DNA of 64,000 nucleotides, from positions 1 to 64,000 of the forward strand of contig NZ_CP082249.1 in NCBI RefSeq assembly GCF_019879105.1, in the 5' to 3' direction. The stretch comes from Natrinema sp. SYSU A 869 (GTDB lineage Archaea > Halobacteriota > Halobacteria > Halobacteriales > Natrialbaceae). The position numbers and the translations under genes are program-made. Below the pieces are notes generated by a model. It saw only the letters and a program-made list of their open reading frames with translations. It was not told where the DNA came from and did no database searches. Shown piece by piece: positions 43,955 to 52,669 of the stretch. The first letter of the stretch is position 1. The number at the start of each line of letters is the position of its first letter.

Positions 43955-44180
43955 TCCGTGGCGCTACGCGCCACGATGATCGAGCGGTGAAACCGCGAGA
44001 CGCGGAGCGGTGTGAGTTAACTGGTCGCTGGAAACAACGCGGGAATTTGAACGAGAGAAGACGCAGCCCGGGAAGCGAACGAAGTGAGCGACCCAGAACG
44101 TCTTCGCGTTGTTCAAATCTCCCTCTCGGCGTTTTTTATGACGCAACATGGCGAGCGACGCGTGGCGCGTAGCGCCACGC
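43955..44180. repeat. Palindrome-rich region beside tRNA-Ser
   Basis: Hairpins CGTGGCGC/GCGCCACG (about 43958-43976) and GCGTGGCGC/GCGCCACGC (about 44160-44180) are near-identical cores in inverted surroundings. AACAACGCG (about 44034-44042) pairs with CGCGTTGTT (44106-44114). A 21-bp copy of the tRNA-Ser 3' end lies at 44111-44131 on plus, inverted relative to the gene, followed by six T. The rest of 43779-44434 holds only the tRNA and no protein gene. Confidence 0.75.
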
Positions 44181-44210
44181 ACCGCTCATCGGATAGTGTC
44201 GCTGGAAAAG

Positions 44211-44295
44211 CGCCGAGAGGGAGATTTGAACTCCCGAGTCCGTGAGGACAGTAGATTTCGAATCTACCGCCTTGGCCGGGCTAGGCTATCTCGGC
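44211..44295 (-). tRNA. tRNA-Ser(CGA)
   Basis: 85 nt with 7-bp acceptor stem GCCGAGA/TCTCGGC and discriminator G. D arm GCCT...AGGC; anticodon stem GTAGA/TCTAC with loop TTCGAAA, anticodon CGA; a long variable arm (GTCC TCAC GGAC) as in serine tRNAs; T arm GGGAGTTCAAATCTCCC. No intron. CCA is not encoded, as usual in haloarchaea. Confidence 0.95.
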
Positions 44296-44434
44296 TCACT
44301 CCTCCCTACCCGAGGGACCTTTTTACCGGTTTCGATTTTTCGCTCTCCCTGGTATCGATTCTCTCACGATCGCAGCAGGGTTCGATCCGCTTGAGTCGTG
44401 ATAAACGGATCCGCTGTCGTGGACGAACCGTCGA

Positions 44435-47125
44435 CTACCCCGTATTCTTCATGCCGGCTGCGATTCCTTTGACCGTTAGCCGCAGGGTCCGTTCCTCGAT
44501 GTCTGTCCGATGAGTGCGGTTGAGTAGGTAGACCTGCAGCATGTTCAGCGGATCGACATAGGGGTTCCGGCGCTCGAGGTTTTCACCGAGCCAATCGCGA
44601 GTATGCAGGCGGTCTCGCTGGCCGATCTCGGTGATCAGATCGGTCGCTCGCTGGTATTCGTCGGCGACGCGGGGGAAGAATCGATCGCGAAGGTCCTCGT
44701 CGGCCATGTCCGCGTATCGCTCGGCGATCTCAAGTTCGGTCCGCGACAGCGAGAGCGCGGCGTTGTCCAGCGTCGTCCGGAAGAACGGCCACTCCTCGTA
44801 CATCTCCTGGAGCGTCTCCATCGATCCGCCGTCCTCGAGATAGGACTGCATCCCCGTTGCGATGGCGTACCAGCCGGGCAGGATACACCGCGACTGGGTC
44901 CAGGAGAACACCCACGGGATCGCCCGCAGGTCCTCGACAGTGCGCTCGCCGCTACGGGAGGCCGGGCGCGACCCCAGATCGAGGTCTTCGATGACGGTGA
45001 TCGGCGTTGCCTGTTCGAAGTACTGAACGAACCCATCGCTCTCGAGGAGGTCGCGGTACTCTTGGCGGGCGGTGTCGGCCATGGTTTCCATGGCCTCGAC
45101 CCACTCGTCGCGGATCTCCTCTTCGGGCTGGTCGATCGACTGCTTGCGCGCCCGGAGCTGGGCGTTGAGCATCTGCTCGATGTTGCGCTCGGCGATGCGC
45201 GGGTTAGCGTACTTCTCGGCGATGGCCTCGCCCTGTTCGGTGAACTTGACCTGGCCCGTCACGGTCGAGTTCGGCAGCGCCAGCAGCGCCTCGTTCATCG
45301 GGCCGCCGCCACGGGAGATCGAGCCGCCGCGGCCGTGGAACAGCCGCATCGTTACGTCGTGGTCGTCACAGATCTCACCGAGCCGGCGCTGGTTCTTGTA
45401 CAGCGACCAGTTCGCCGCGAGGAAGCCGTTCTCCTTGTTCGAGTCCGAGTAGCCGAGCATGATCTCCTGGGTCCGGCCGCGCGCCTCGAGCGCCTGCGAA
45501 TAGGCCTCGTTTTCGAACAGCGTCCCCATGATCCGACGCGCCCCTGAGAGAGCGTATTCGGTCTCGAGTAGCGGGACGATGTCAATCCCCGAATGCTCGG
45601 GCAGGGAGACGACGCCGGCCTGGTCGGCCAGGAAGAGGACTTCGAGGACGTGGCTGGGCTCGTCCGTCATCGAGATGGCATAGGTGTCGATGGCGTTGAC
45701 CCCGTACTCGGTCTGCCAGTCCGCGAGGCTGTCGAACAGCTGGAGGACCCGCTCGGAATCGTCCGAGAGTTCGTCAGTGTCGCTCAGATCGATCACTGGC
45801 TCGTCCTGCAGGACGGCATCGGTCAGGAATTCGACACGGTCGTCCTCTGAGAGCCCGTGGTAGTCGATCCCCTCGGCCTCGAGGGCTTCGGCGATGGCGT
45901 CGGTGTGTTTCGCCTGATGCTCGCGCAGGTCGAGACTCGCCAGCGAGAAGCCGAAGGTGGCGACCTGCCGGCGGATCGGGTCGACGTGGGCGTCGACGAC
46001 GCTCTCGGCACCGTTGTTCCGCAGGCTCGTCGCGATGACCTCGAGGTCCGTGAGGAGGTCGTCGACCTCGTCGTAGCCGCCCGGTCGAACATCGCCCACG
46101 CGGCGGAGTCGCTCGCGCATGAGCTTGAGCTTCTGTCGGTAGGGTTCGTCGGGGTAGCGCTCCTCGGCCGTGCGAGCGCTGCCGGGGAGTCGGTCCCGAT
46201 CACGCTCGAGGGCAGCCTGGAACTCGGAGCCGGCGTCGATCCGGCTCCCGTCCTGACTCAGAACCCCCGAGAGACGCTTGAGTTGGGTTCGGTACTGCTC
46301 TAAGATGACCGAGCGCTGGCGCTCGAGCGTGTTCGCAGTCACGTCGGGGGTCACGTATGGGTTGCCGTCGCGGTCGCTGCCCGCCCACGAACGGAACTCG
46401 AAGAGTTTCGGGATCTCGAGGTCGCCCGGCACTTCCGCGTCGATCGCGTCGTCGAGTTCGTCGTAGACCTCGCCGACGACCTCGAACAGCGTGTTCTCGA
46501 GGTACCATTGGACGTTGCGCGCCTCGTCTTCGGGCTCTGGCTGACGATTGCGAACCTGGGGCGTCTGCCAGAGGCTCGTGACCTCCGCGTCGATGTCCCG
46601 CCAGAGCTGGTTCTCCTCCTTGTCGGTCAGCAGCCGCTCGTCTAGGGTCTCGAGATACGTCGAAATCTCCCGCAGTTTGGACTTGACGGTCTTCCGGCGG
46701 GCTTCGGTCGGGTGGGCGGTGAACGTCGGCTCGATCAAGACGTCATCCAGGACCTGCTGGACCGTCTCGACGTCGGCTTCACCGAGCTCTTCGGCCGCGG
46801 TCTCGAGGCTATCGTCGAGGGTTCCCTCGTGGGATTCGGTACGGATCGTGCGGACCCGTTCGCGCTCCTCAGCGAGGTTGATCAGCTCGAAATAGGTCGT
46901 GAACGCACGGGCGACGATCCGCTGTCGATGCGGCGAGAGCCCCTCTAGTTCCGTGATGAGTGACTCTCGTGACTCGAGGTCCCCGGATCGGTACTCGATA
47001 GCTGCCTGTCGACAGGACTCGACGTTCTCGAACGACCTGCGGGACGTCTGCTCCTCAAGGACGTTCCCGAGCAACGCACCGAGTTCGCGAACGTCTTGTC
47101 GGACTTCCCTGTTGTGGAGTCGCAT
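44435..47125 (-). CDS. ppc: Phosphoenolpyruvate carboxylase
   Basis: 896 residues from the ATG at 47125 (MRLHNREVRQDVRELGALLG). It carboxylates PEP to oxaloacetate, replenishing the citric acid cycle. Hallmarks of the bacterial-type enzyme: LIEPTFTAHPTEARRKTVKS (catalytic His, about 145), GYSDSNKENGFLAANW, the loop FHGRGGSISRGGGP, and QTEYGVNAIDTYAISMTDEP. The C-terminus ends in RLTVKGIAAGMKNTG, the family's conserved terminal Gly. A further 19 codons upstream are open but do not resemble the family. It stands alone between tRNA-Ser and the epimerase. Confidence 0.95.
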   Translation of the reverse strand: MRLHNREVRQDVRELGALLGNVLEEQTSRRSFENVESCRQAAIEYRSGDLESRESLITELEGLSPHRQRIVARAFTTYFELINLAEERERVRTIRTESHEGTLDDSLETAAEELGEADVETVQQVLDDVLIEPTFTAHPTEARRKTVKSKLREISTYLETLDERLLTDKEENQLWRDIDAEVTSLWQTPQVRNRQPEPEDEARNVQWYLENTLFEVVGEVYDELDDAIDAEVPGDLEIPKLFEFRSWAGSDRDGNPYVTPDVTANTLERQRSVILEQYRTQLKRLSGVLSQDGSRIDAGSEFQAALERDRDRLPGSARTAEERYPDEPYRQKLKLMRERLRRVGDVRPGGYDEVDDLLTDLEVIATSLRNNGAESVVDAHVDPIRRQVATFGFSLASLDLREHQAKHTDAIAEALEAEGIDYHGLSEDDRVEFLTDAVLQDEPVIDLSDTDELSDDSERVLQLFDSLADWQTEYGVNAIDTYAISMTDEPSHVLEVLFLADQAGVVSLPEHSGIDIVPLLETEYALSGARRIMGTLFENEAYSQALEARGRTQEIMLGYSDSNKENGFLAANWSLYKNQRRLGEICDDHDVTMRLFHGRGGSISRGGGPMNEALLALPNSTVTGQVKFTEQGEAIAEKYANPRIAERNIEQMLNAQLRARKQSIDQPEEEIRDEWVEAMETMADTARQEYRDLLESDGFVQYFEQATPITVIEDLDLGSRPASRSGERTVEDLRAIPWVFSWTQSRCILPGWYAIATGMQSYLEDGGSMETLQEMYEEWPFFRTTLDNAALSLSRTELEIAERYADMADEDLRDRFFPRVADEYQRATDLITEIGQRDRLHTRDWLGENLERRNPYVDPLNMLQVYLLNRTHRTDIEERTLRLTVKGIAAGMKNTG

Positions 47126-47511
47126 ATCGTGTGGATGTGCGTGACGTGGTAAAATCCCTAGTAGGAGCACTGACCCGCTCATTCATCGTTTCCGTGATAG
47201 TTACTACCAGTGACAGTCAGATGATTGGTAGTCTCTGTCGGTCTGTTCGCCCATCGCTCCGAATGCTATCGGTACCGTAACTCTAATCCAGATATTTACT
47301 ACAAATATAAATTATTCCTATATCGGATTGGTTTCGGATTCACCGATACGCACGGCTGCGGCATTCACTCTCGAACGGCGGATAGTCCACAAAAACGCAT
47401 TATATCACTGACGACACGCTCGCACGAAACTAGATCGTATCATGCGCGGTCACAGAGGGACTGGTATGTGCTCGATCGAACGCCGAATGGTGAGCGAAGC
47501 AGTGCACTCCG
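47126..47511. other. Intergenic region upstream of ppc
   Basis: About 390 bases. 47260-47430 is A+T-rich (ATATTTACTACAAATATAAA). It carries the ppc promoter region; I see no gene, RNA or strong repeat. Confidence 0.5.
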
Positions 47512-48441
47512 TCACTCGTCCATATACTGCGTGCAGACTCGTCGAATCCCTTCCTCGAAATCGATCCGGGGCTCCCAGCCGACTTCCTCGCGAATCTTCG
47601 AGGCGTCGGCACAGGTGTCGTGGACGTAGACCGAATCGGGAATCGGATTTGCGACGTACTCCGGTTCCACGTCAGTCTCGAGTTCGTCGTTGAGCATCTC
47701 GACAACGGTGTTGAAGTCGTACGCCTCTCCCGTTCCGAGATTGTAGATTCCGTCGAGTTCGTTCGCTGCGGCTTGCTCGAGTCCCCGGACGATATCGGAG
47801 ACGTGCGTGAAGTCCCGCGTCTGGGTGCCGTCCCCGTAGAGTACGGGCGACTCGCCGTCGGCGATGTCGTCGGCGAACTGGGCAATCACGTTGGCGTACT
47901 CGCCCTTGTGCTCTTCAGCGCCGCCGTACCCCTGGTAGACCGAGAAAAATCGCATGCCGGCCATCGACATGTTGTAGTGATTCGAGAAGTACTCGCCGTA
48001 GCGCTCACGGGCCAGCTTCGAGGCCTCGTACCCTGTATTCACGCTCACGTCCATGTCTTCCGGCGACGGCTCTGTTCGGCTGCCGTAAATCGACGACGTC
48101 GATGCATACACTACTGTCTCGCAGCCGTCTTGGCGAGCCTGCTCGACCACGTTGACGAACCCCTCGACGTTCACCCTGGCACCGGTCGTCGGATCGTCCT
48201 CGTGCATCGCGTACGAGGACAGCGCGGCCAGATGGAACACTACGTTAACGTCCGTCGGCAGGTCGTCGTCCAGTACGCTCGCATCGACGAACTCGACGTC
48301 GTCGGACAGGTTCTTGGGCGTCCCCAGATAACAGTCGTCGACGACGGTCACGTCGTTTTCCTCGGCGAGATGGTTTGCCAGATTCGATCCGATAAATCCC
48401 GCTCCCCCGGTGACGAGGACGGATTTGGCCTCGAGGTTCAT
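47512..48441 (-). CDS. NAD-dependent sugar-nucleotide epimerase/dehydratase
   Basis: 309 residues from the ATG at 48441 (MNLEAKSVLVTGGAGFIGSN). Extended SDR fold: TGGAGFIGSNLANHL binds NAD, catalytic Ser/Thr in VVYASTSSIYG, Tyr/Lys in GYEASKLARERY (about 145). GDGTQTRDFTHVSDIVRGLE and IYNLGTGEAYDFNTVVEMLN are typical of UDP-glucose/galactose epimerase relatives. Likely used for glycan precursors; the substrate is not determinable. The start MGVFGMNLEAK at 48456 is also possible. Confidence 0.87.
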   Translation of the reverse strand: MNLEAKSVLVTGGAGFIGSNLANHLAEENDVTVVDDCYLGTPKNLSDDVEFVDASVLDDDLPTDVNVVFHLAALSSYAMHEDDPTTGARVNVEGFVNVVEQARQDGCETVVYASTSSIYGSRTEPSPEDMDVSVNTGYEASKLARERYGEYFSNHYNMSMAGMRFFSVYQGYGGAEEHKGEYANVIAQFADDIADGESPVLYGDGTQTRDFTHVSDIVRGLEQAAANELDGIYNLGTGEAYDFNTVVEMLNDELETDVEPEYVANPIPDSVYVHDTCADASKIREEVGWEPRIDFEEGIRRVCTQYMDE

Positions 48442-48776
48442 ACCGAAAACCCCCATACGACACCCAATAGGTGTTGTGAAAGCTCGAGCGCCTGATACGG
48501 AGCGACAGTTGACCGCCGGCATTCGCGTGTGATCGTTGCGGTGGGGGCCGGCCTGCTAAGCCTCGGAGTGCTCGCGTTCGGTATCTTACCAACATCTACA
48601 CTGGCGTTCGCCGGCTGACTCCCGGAGCCGATATTCGACAGCCGGCGAACTGATCCCACAGACCGACCGGACGGAAACGAGCGAATCGATCTCGAGGTCG
48701 CAGGCGGTGTCGCCGTCCGCGGTCCACGCTGCCTCAGCCCACAGGTTCTTGCTGGTACATACCACACTACACGGTC
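48442..48776. other. Intergenic region, no confident gene
   Basis: About 335 bases between divergent genes. A short plus-strand frame ending at about 48619 (VIVAVGAGLLSLGVLAFGIL and a few more residues) is hydrophobic and could be a tiny membrane peptide or the tail of a lost gene. I do not call it. Confidence 0.35.
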
Positions 48777-49229
48777 ATGCGCTACTACGAGGACCTCGAT
48801 GTCGGGGAAACCCAGGAGTTCGGCGAGTATCACGTCACGAAAGCAGAGATTATTGAGTTCGCAGAGCGGTACGACCCGCAGTCGTTCCACACCGACGAGG
48901 AGGCCGCCGAGGACTCTGCGTTCGGCGAACTGGTCGCGTCGGGCTGGCACACCGCTGCCATGTGCATGCGAATGCTCGTCGACGGCCCGATCCAGGACCG
49001 GGCCAGTATGGGCGCTCGCGGTGTCGACGAACTCCGGTGGAAACAGCCCGTCCGACCCGGCGACACGCTCTCGATTCGCACCGAAATACTCGACAAGCGG
49101 GTCTCCGAGAGCGACCCCGAGCGCGGCTACGTCGACAGCCTCCTCGAGGGTGTCAATCAGGACGGCGATGTCGTCATCTCGTGGATCGGACTTGGTATGA
49201 TCGCGCGTCGAAACCCGGGCGAGGACTGA
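48777..49229 (+). CDS. MaoC-like hydratase / hot-dog fold protein
   Basis: 150 residues. MRYYEDLDVGETQEFGEYHV at the start and the hydratase-2 motif region FAERYDPQSFHTDEEAAEDS (catalytic Asp and His) identify an (R)-specific enoyl-CoA hydratase relative. LVASGWHTAAMCMRMLVDG and RPGDTLSIRTEI complete the fold. It may act in beta-oxidation, polyhydroxyalkanoate supply or a related acyl-CoA route; no such genes adjoin it. Confidence 0.88.
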   Translation: MRYYEDLDVGETQEFGEYHVTKAEIIEFAERYDPQSFHTDEEAAEDSAFGELVASGWHTAAMCMRMLVDGPIQDRASMGARGVDELRWKQPVRPGDTLSIRTEILDKRVSESDPERGYVDSLLEGVNQDGDVVISWIGLGMIARRNPGED

Positions 49230-49341
49230 GGTCTCTGCCAGTTTTCGACCGGACACCTCGGGCTCTCGGCCGACCGGTAGCCAGCGGCGAGTAACTGATC
49301 GATGGATGGCTACCGGTCGCGTGACGACCGATAGCGCCGCT

Positions 49342-49974
49342 TCAGGATTCGATCGAGAGCAACCGCTCTCTGACCGTTTCGGCGACGCCGGTCAGATGGA
49401 CCTGCCCGAACACCGCCACGAGGAGCGCGCCGAGCGTGTTGAACATGAGATCGCGGACCGTGTCGTCGAGGCCGTGCTGGGCCAACGGCATCGTGAGTCC
49501 GGTCTCGGCGGCGACGATATCGAGTGCGAACTCGAACAGTTCCCAGATGACGCCGAAGGCCATCACGACCACGAAGATGTAGACGAACGCGATCCGATTC
49601 GGGATGTGGATGTCCTCGGCGTGCAGGTCAATCGCCCGAGCGGTCGTATAGCCGATCCCGGCGATCAGGGAGGCCGACAGCGCGTGCGTAAGGTGATCCC
49701 ACCAGCTGATATGGCCGTATAGGCCCGCCGATCCGAGCGTGTGGAGGAACACTGCAGCGGTGATCCAGAGCGCGAGCCACGGATCTAGCGGCAGATCGTA
49801 GTTGCGTTCTAACAACGCCGGGAGGAACGTAATCAGGAGGCCGACACCGCCGTTGAAGATCGCTTTCGGCTGGCCCGCGAGGACGCCGGAAGCGACGAGT
49901 CCGACGAGGATGAGTTGCAGCAGTCGCGTGAGCCGTCGCTGGGTTCGCAGCGAGGGCCGCGGGAGGCGACTCAT
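49342..49974 (-). CDS. Multi-helix membrane protein, uncharacterised
   Basis: 210 residues from the ATG at 49974, which overlaps the stop of the upstream membrane gene (ATGA). Six to seven hydrophobic helices with conserved-looking polar residues in HISWWDHLTHALSASLIAGI and FGVIWELFEFALDIVAAETG, a pattern seen in DUF2238-like membrane proteins (WDxxxH and ExxE). A DTVRDLMFNTLGALLVAVFG segment near the end. Function unknown. Confidence 0.72.
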   Translation of the reverse strand: MSRLPRPSLRTQRRLTRLLQLILVGLVASGVLAGQPKAIFNGGVGLLITFLPALLERNYDLPLDPWLALWITAAVFLHTLGSAGLYGHISWWDHLTHALSASLIAGIGYTTARAIDLHAEDIHIPNRIAFVYIFVVVMAFGVIWELFEFALDIVAAETGLTMPLAQHGLDDTVRDLMFNTLGALLVAVFGQVHLTGVAETVRERLLSIES

Positions 49975-50612
49975 CGCCGAACCACCCGTCTGAGCGCGCG
50001 ACGGAGCCGTCGATCCCGGCGTCTGAAGTACGCGTCGAACAGTACACCGGCGGCCAGTCCGGCGACGGTCACCGAGAGCCACTCGGCCATTAACACCTCG
50101 TTCGTCGAGAGATACGACGTACCGAAAACCCGATCCAGGTTCCATCGGACCATGGTCCACGCTGCGACCGACGCCAGCGTTGTCAACACGACGAACGCGA
50201 TGGCGAACCAGTGGGTTACCTGCAGCGACGTGAACATGTGTAGTTCGACTGTGATCAGAAGCGCCAGCCCTGCAACCGAGAGATAGGCCGCGAACGTACC
50301 GACGTTGCCGCCGAACAGTCCCCGAACGAGGATGGGCAACGTCGCGAGGACGAGCAACTCCCAAGGTAACATGACGCGCCACTCACCGTAGGCCACGGGT
50401 GGTATCAGTACGATCGTGCCAACGCCGGCGACGAAGACGAGCCACTGACGGTCAAAATCGAGCGCGCTCTTGACGAACACCATCGCGAGCACGCCGACTA
50501 CCACCCACGCGAGGAGGGCGTTCGTCCGACCGCTCCGAAACAATCGTTCGAACACGTCCTCTGCCGCGTCCGCACGGGTTTTCAGGAGTGGATCGCCGTC
50601 GTTCCTCGGCAT
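49971..50612 (-). CDS. Multi-helix membrane protein, partner of the preceding one
   Basis: About 213 residues from the ATG at 50612 (MPRNDGDPLLKTRADAAEDV); an ATG at 50627 adds five residues. About six helices (TNALLAWVVVGVLAMVFVKS, WELLVLATLPILVRGLFGG). A charged Arg-rich tail (RRRDRRLRRALRRVVRR). It is translationally coupled to the next membrane gene, so the two probably form a complex. No family recognised. Confidence 0.7.
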   Translation of the reverse strand: MPRNDGDPLLKTRADAAEDVFERLFRSGRTNALLAWVVVGVLAMVFVKSALDFDRQWLVFVAGVGTIVLIPPVAYGEWRVMLPWELLVLATLPILVRGLFGGNVGTFAAYLSVAGLALLITVELHMFTSLQVTHWFAIAFVVLTTLASVAAWTMVRWNLDRVFGTSYLSTNEVLMAEWLSVTVAGLAAGVLFDAYFRRRDRRLRRALRRVVRR

Positions 50613-50687
50613 TTTCAGGGCCGACACACCATCGATCCATAAATCCGCCGGTGGGCTTATCTCGCTGACTCCCCTTCGAGATGATAG

Positions 50688-51350
50688 ATGATGCTACCGA
50701 CACACGCGCTACTGGGGCTGGCCATCGCAGCGCCGCTCATCGTCGTCGCCCCGGAGTTCGCACCGGCGGCGCTCGTCGGCGCGTTTCTCGGCAGCGTGCT
50801 GCCGGACTTCGATCTCTACGCGGGACATCGGCGGACGCTCCACTATCCGACACTGTACGTGGCCGCTGCCGTCCCGATTGCGATCACAGCAGCGTTCGTC
50901 GTGACCCCATGGCTCGTCGCCGCCGCCTTCCTGTTCGCCGGCGCTGCCCTCCACTGTCGAATGGACCGATACGGCGGCGGCCTCGAACTTCGCCCGTGGG
51001 AGGCGACCTCCGACCGAGCGGTCTATGACCACGTCAGGAACCAGTGGCGAGCGCCGAAACGCTGGATTCGGTACGACGGCGCACCGGAAGACGTCCTCCT
51101 CGCGGTGTCCGTCGGTGTCCCGCTCTGGATCGTCCTCGAGAGCCCCCTCCGGTGGCTCGTTGGTACCGCGTTGCTGGTCGGCGGGACGTACGGACTCCTT
51201 CGGCGGCGGCTCGCGACCATCGCGTCGGTCGTGTTCGGGTCCGTTCCCGAGCCGGTCGACGAGTACGTGCCGAGTCGATACAATACGATTGAATCTGCCG
51301 CTGGGGCCGACCGGCAGGCGGAATCGATTTCTGGATACCTCGCCCAATAG
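50688..51350 (+). CDS. YdjM-like membrane-bound metal-dependent hydrolase
   Basis: 220 residues. MLPTHALLGLAIAAPLIVVA, then GSVLPDFDLYAGHRRTLHYP: the His, Asp-x-Asp and HRRxxxH residues are the metal ligands of the YdjM/DUF457 family of membrane hydrolases. Four to five helices. The C-terminal 50 residues (VDEYVPSRYNTI...) are soluble. Divergent from the membrane pair by about 60 bases. It is the last clearly core gene before the accessory region. Confidence 0.8.
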   Translation: MMLPTHALLGLAIAAPLIVVAPEFAPAALVGAFLGSVLPDFDLYAGHRRTLHYPTLYVAAAVPIAITAAFVVTPWLVAAAFLFAGAALHCRMDRYGGGLELRPWEATSDRAVYDHVRNQWRAPKRWIRYDGAPEDVLLAVSVGVPLWIVLESPLRWLVGTALLVGGTYGLLRRRLATIASVVFGSVPEPVDEYVPSRYNTIESAAGADRQAESISGYLAQ

Positions 51351-51583
51351 CGGGACATCACGATCTACGATCAAGATCTCACCCATCGTTTCCGGGCAAA
51401 GAGCGGAGTAACCGACAGCATGATGCACTGGCCGCGAGGATTGCGGCGGCGAGGACGACGAGGTCGCTGCTCGGCGAGTAAGTGGTCAACAACACGTTCG
51501 GACCCGAAAGGGCCGTTACGCTCGCGGTTCTATTTCGAATTTAAGAGTCGCGCTCGTCAGTTTCGATGTCGTCCGCAAAGAAG
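51351..51583. other. Short gap between the last core gene and the tRNA-Glu fragment
   Basis: No gene seen. Short frames here are Arg-rich shadows of GC-rich sequence. Confidence 0.4.
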
Positions 51584-51624
51584 TGCTCCGACTGGGATTC
51601 GAACCCAGGTCATTGCCGTGAGAG
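51584..51624 (-). repeat. tRNA-Glu(CTC) 3' fragment, probable attachment site
   Basis: On minus, from the anticodon loop CTCTCAC through GGCAATGACC, T arm CTGGGTTCGAATCCCAG, acceptor TCGGAGC and discriminator A. The matching 5' half (acceptor GCTCCGA, D arm, 5' anticodon stem) is absent: the sequence upstream of the loop is unrelated. This is what an integrase leaves at the far end of an element inserted in a tRNA gene. By polarity the element lies at higher coordinates. Confidence 0.75.
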
Positions 51625-51973
51625 TCCCTCCTGACTACAAGGACTAATTTCGCGGTTCGATCGTCCCGAAATCGCCGAGACCCGTGATTTCGGCCCGCTC
51701 AGTTCGAGGTAATAGCTCCAGAGTATATAAAACCCGCGAGTTTGCTCCCGAGGCAACTCCGACTCGCATAGTTGAGTTTTCATCTGAGCGTTGTTGCCAT
51801 TTTCAGGCAGCTGGATCTACAGAACAATATCGCTCCCCACTCTGGCAGGCAGTGACGGCAATCTTTCTAGGGATAAGATACAGACGCTCTTCCGTAGGAG
51901 ATTGTTGATACTACAGAACGGTCGCTGGAAAGTCGAAGAGGACAAGGGAACCGCGTCAGCGATGCCCGACACG
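51625..51973. other. Gene-free start of the accessory region
   Basis: About 350 bases. A TATATAAAA box lies near 51723-51732. No frame longer than expected by chance looks coding. Confidence 0.4.
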
Positions 51974-52163
51974 GATGATTCCGCTCAATGTGTTTGGCTC
52001 GGAATCAGTCGCAGGGGATCTGCTCCAACAGGTTCGCTGGCGTGATGGTGTGAGTTGTCCTCGCTGCCGTTTCTGACCATTCGGTCAGAACGGTAGCTAT
52101 GGGCACTTTCAGCGGTATCTCTGTAAGGATTGCGACCGCACGTTCAACGACAAGACGGTATAC
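51974..52163 (+). pseudogene. IS1595-type transposase fragment, frameshifted and truncated
   Basis: From the ATG at 51974: MIPLNVFGSESVAGDLLQQV, then RWRDGVSCPRCRF and a stop. Two frames later GQNGSYGHFQRYLCKDCDRT FNDKT follows. This is the N-terminal zinc-ribbon (CPRC and CKDC) of IS1595-family haloarchaeal transposases. It is cut off at about 52163 by the inserted IS630-type element; the catalytic domain is missing on the other side. A dead remnant. Confidence 0.75.
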
Positions 52164-52177
52164 TACTATAGTAGGCG

Positions 52178-52669
52178 TTAGAAATAGTTACTCACCTTTG
52201 GGATTGAGAGTTGGTCGAGAGCTGTATCAATCGCTGTCGTCAGCTCGTCGAGTGAATCAAAGAAGCGGTTGCTAAGAGACGCTTGAAGCGGTCTCCAGCA
52301 CTCCTCGACAGGATTCAGTTCCGGCGAATACGACGGTAACGTCACGAAGGCGAGGTCGTCACGGGCCGCCAGGTCCGTGACGGCTGACGCCTGAAAATAT
52401 GGCGCTCCATCTAGGACGACAATCAAGTTACCTTCGAATTCTCTGCATAATGCTAAAATGAAATGTTTCGTGTGTTCGGCGGTGACGTACTCAGTGAATC
52501 GGGAGAAAAAGCGATCACCGTTTTCGGTGATCGCGCCCAGCAGACACGTCCAGTCGCGTTGGCCAGAGAGTTCGACAGAGGGTCGCGTGCCGCGCGGAAA
52601 CCACGCGGCACGCGGCTCAACTTGCACGGATTTCTTGGTTTGGTCGATACAGACTACTGTGGCGTCCAT
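52178..52669 (-). CDS. IS630-type transposase, catalytic DDE domain (frame B)
   Basis: 163 residues. The DDE triad is visible: VVCIDQTKKS (first Asp), IVVLDGAPYF (second Asp) and LPSYSPELNPVEECW (Glu). It overlaps the upstream frame by 16 bases; a run of seven A on the minus strand near 52680 would allow a -1 slip (Lys-Arg-Arg-Glu-Met) to make a fused transposase. The internal ATG at 52669 could alternatively start it alone. Confidence 0.85.
   Translation of the reverse strand: MDATVVCIDQTKKSVQVEPRAAWFPRGTRPSVELSGQRDWTCLLGAITENGDRFFSRFTEYVTAEHTKHFILALCREFEGNLIVVLDGAPYFQASAVTDLAARDDLAFVTLPSYSPELNPVEECWRPLQASLSNRFFDSLDELTTAIDTALDQLSIPKVSNYF

Noticed and set aside
51420-51647. 75-codon plus frame over the tRNA-Glu fragment
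   Set aside because: It covers the tRNA-like sequence and has no protein-like features.
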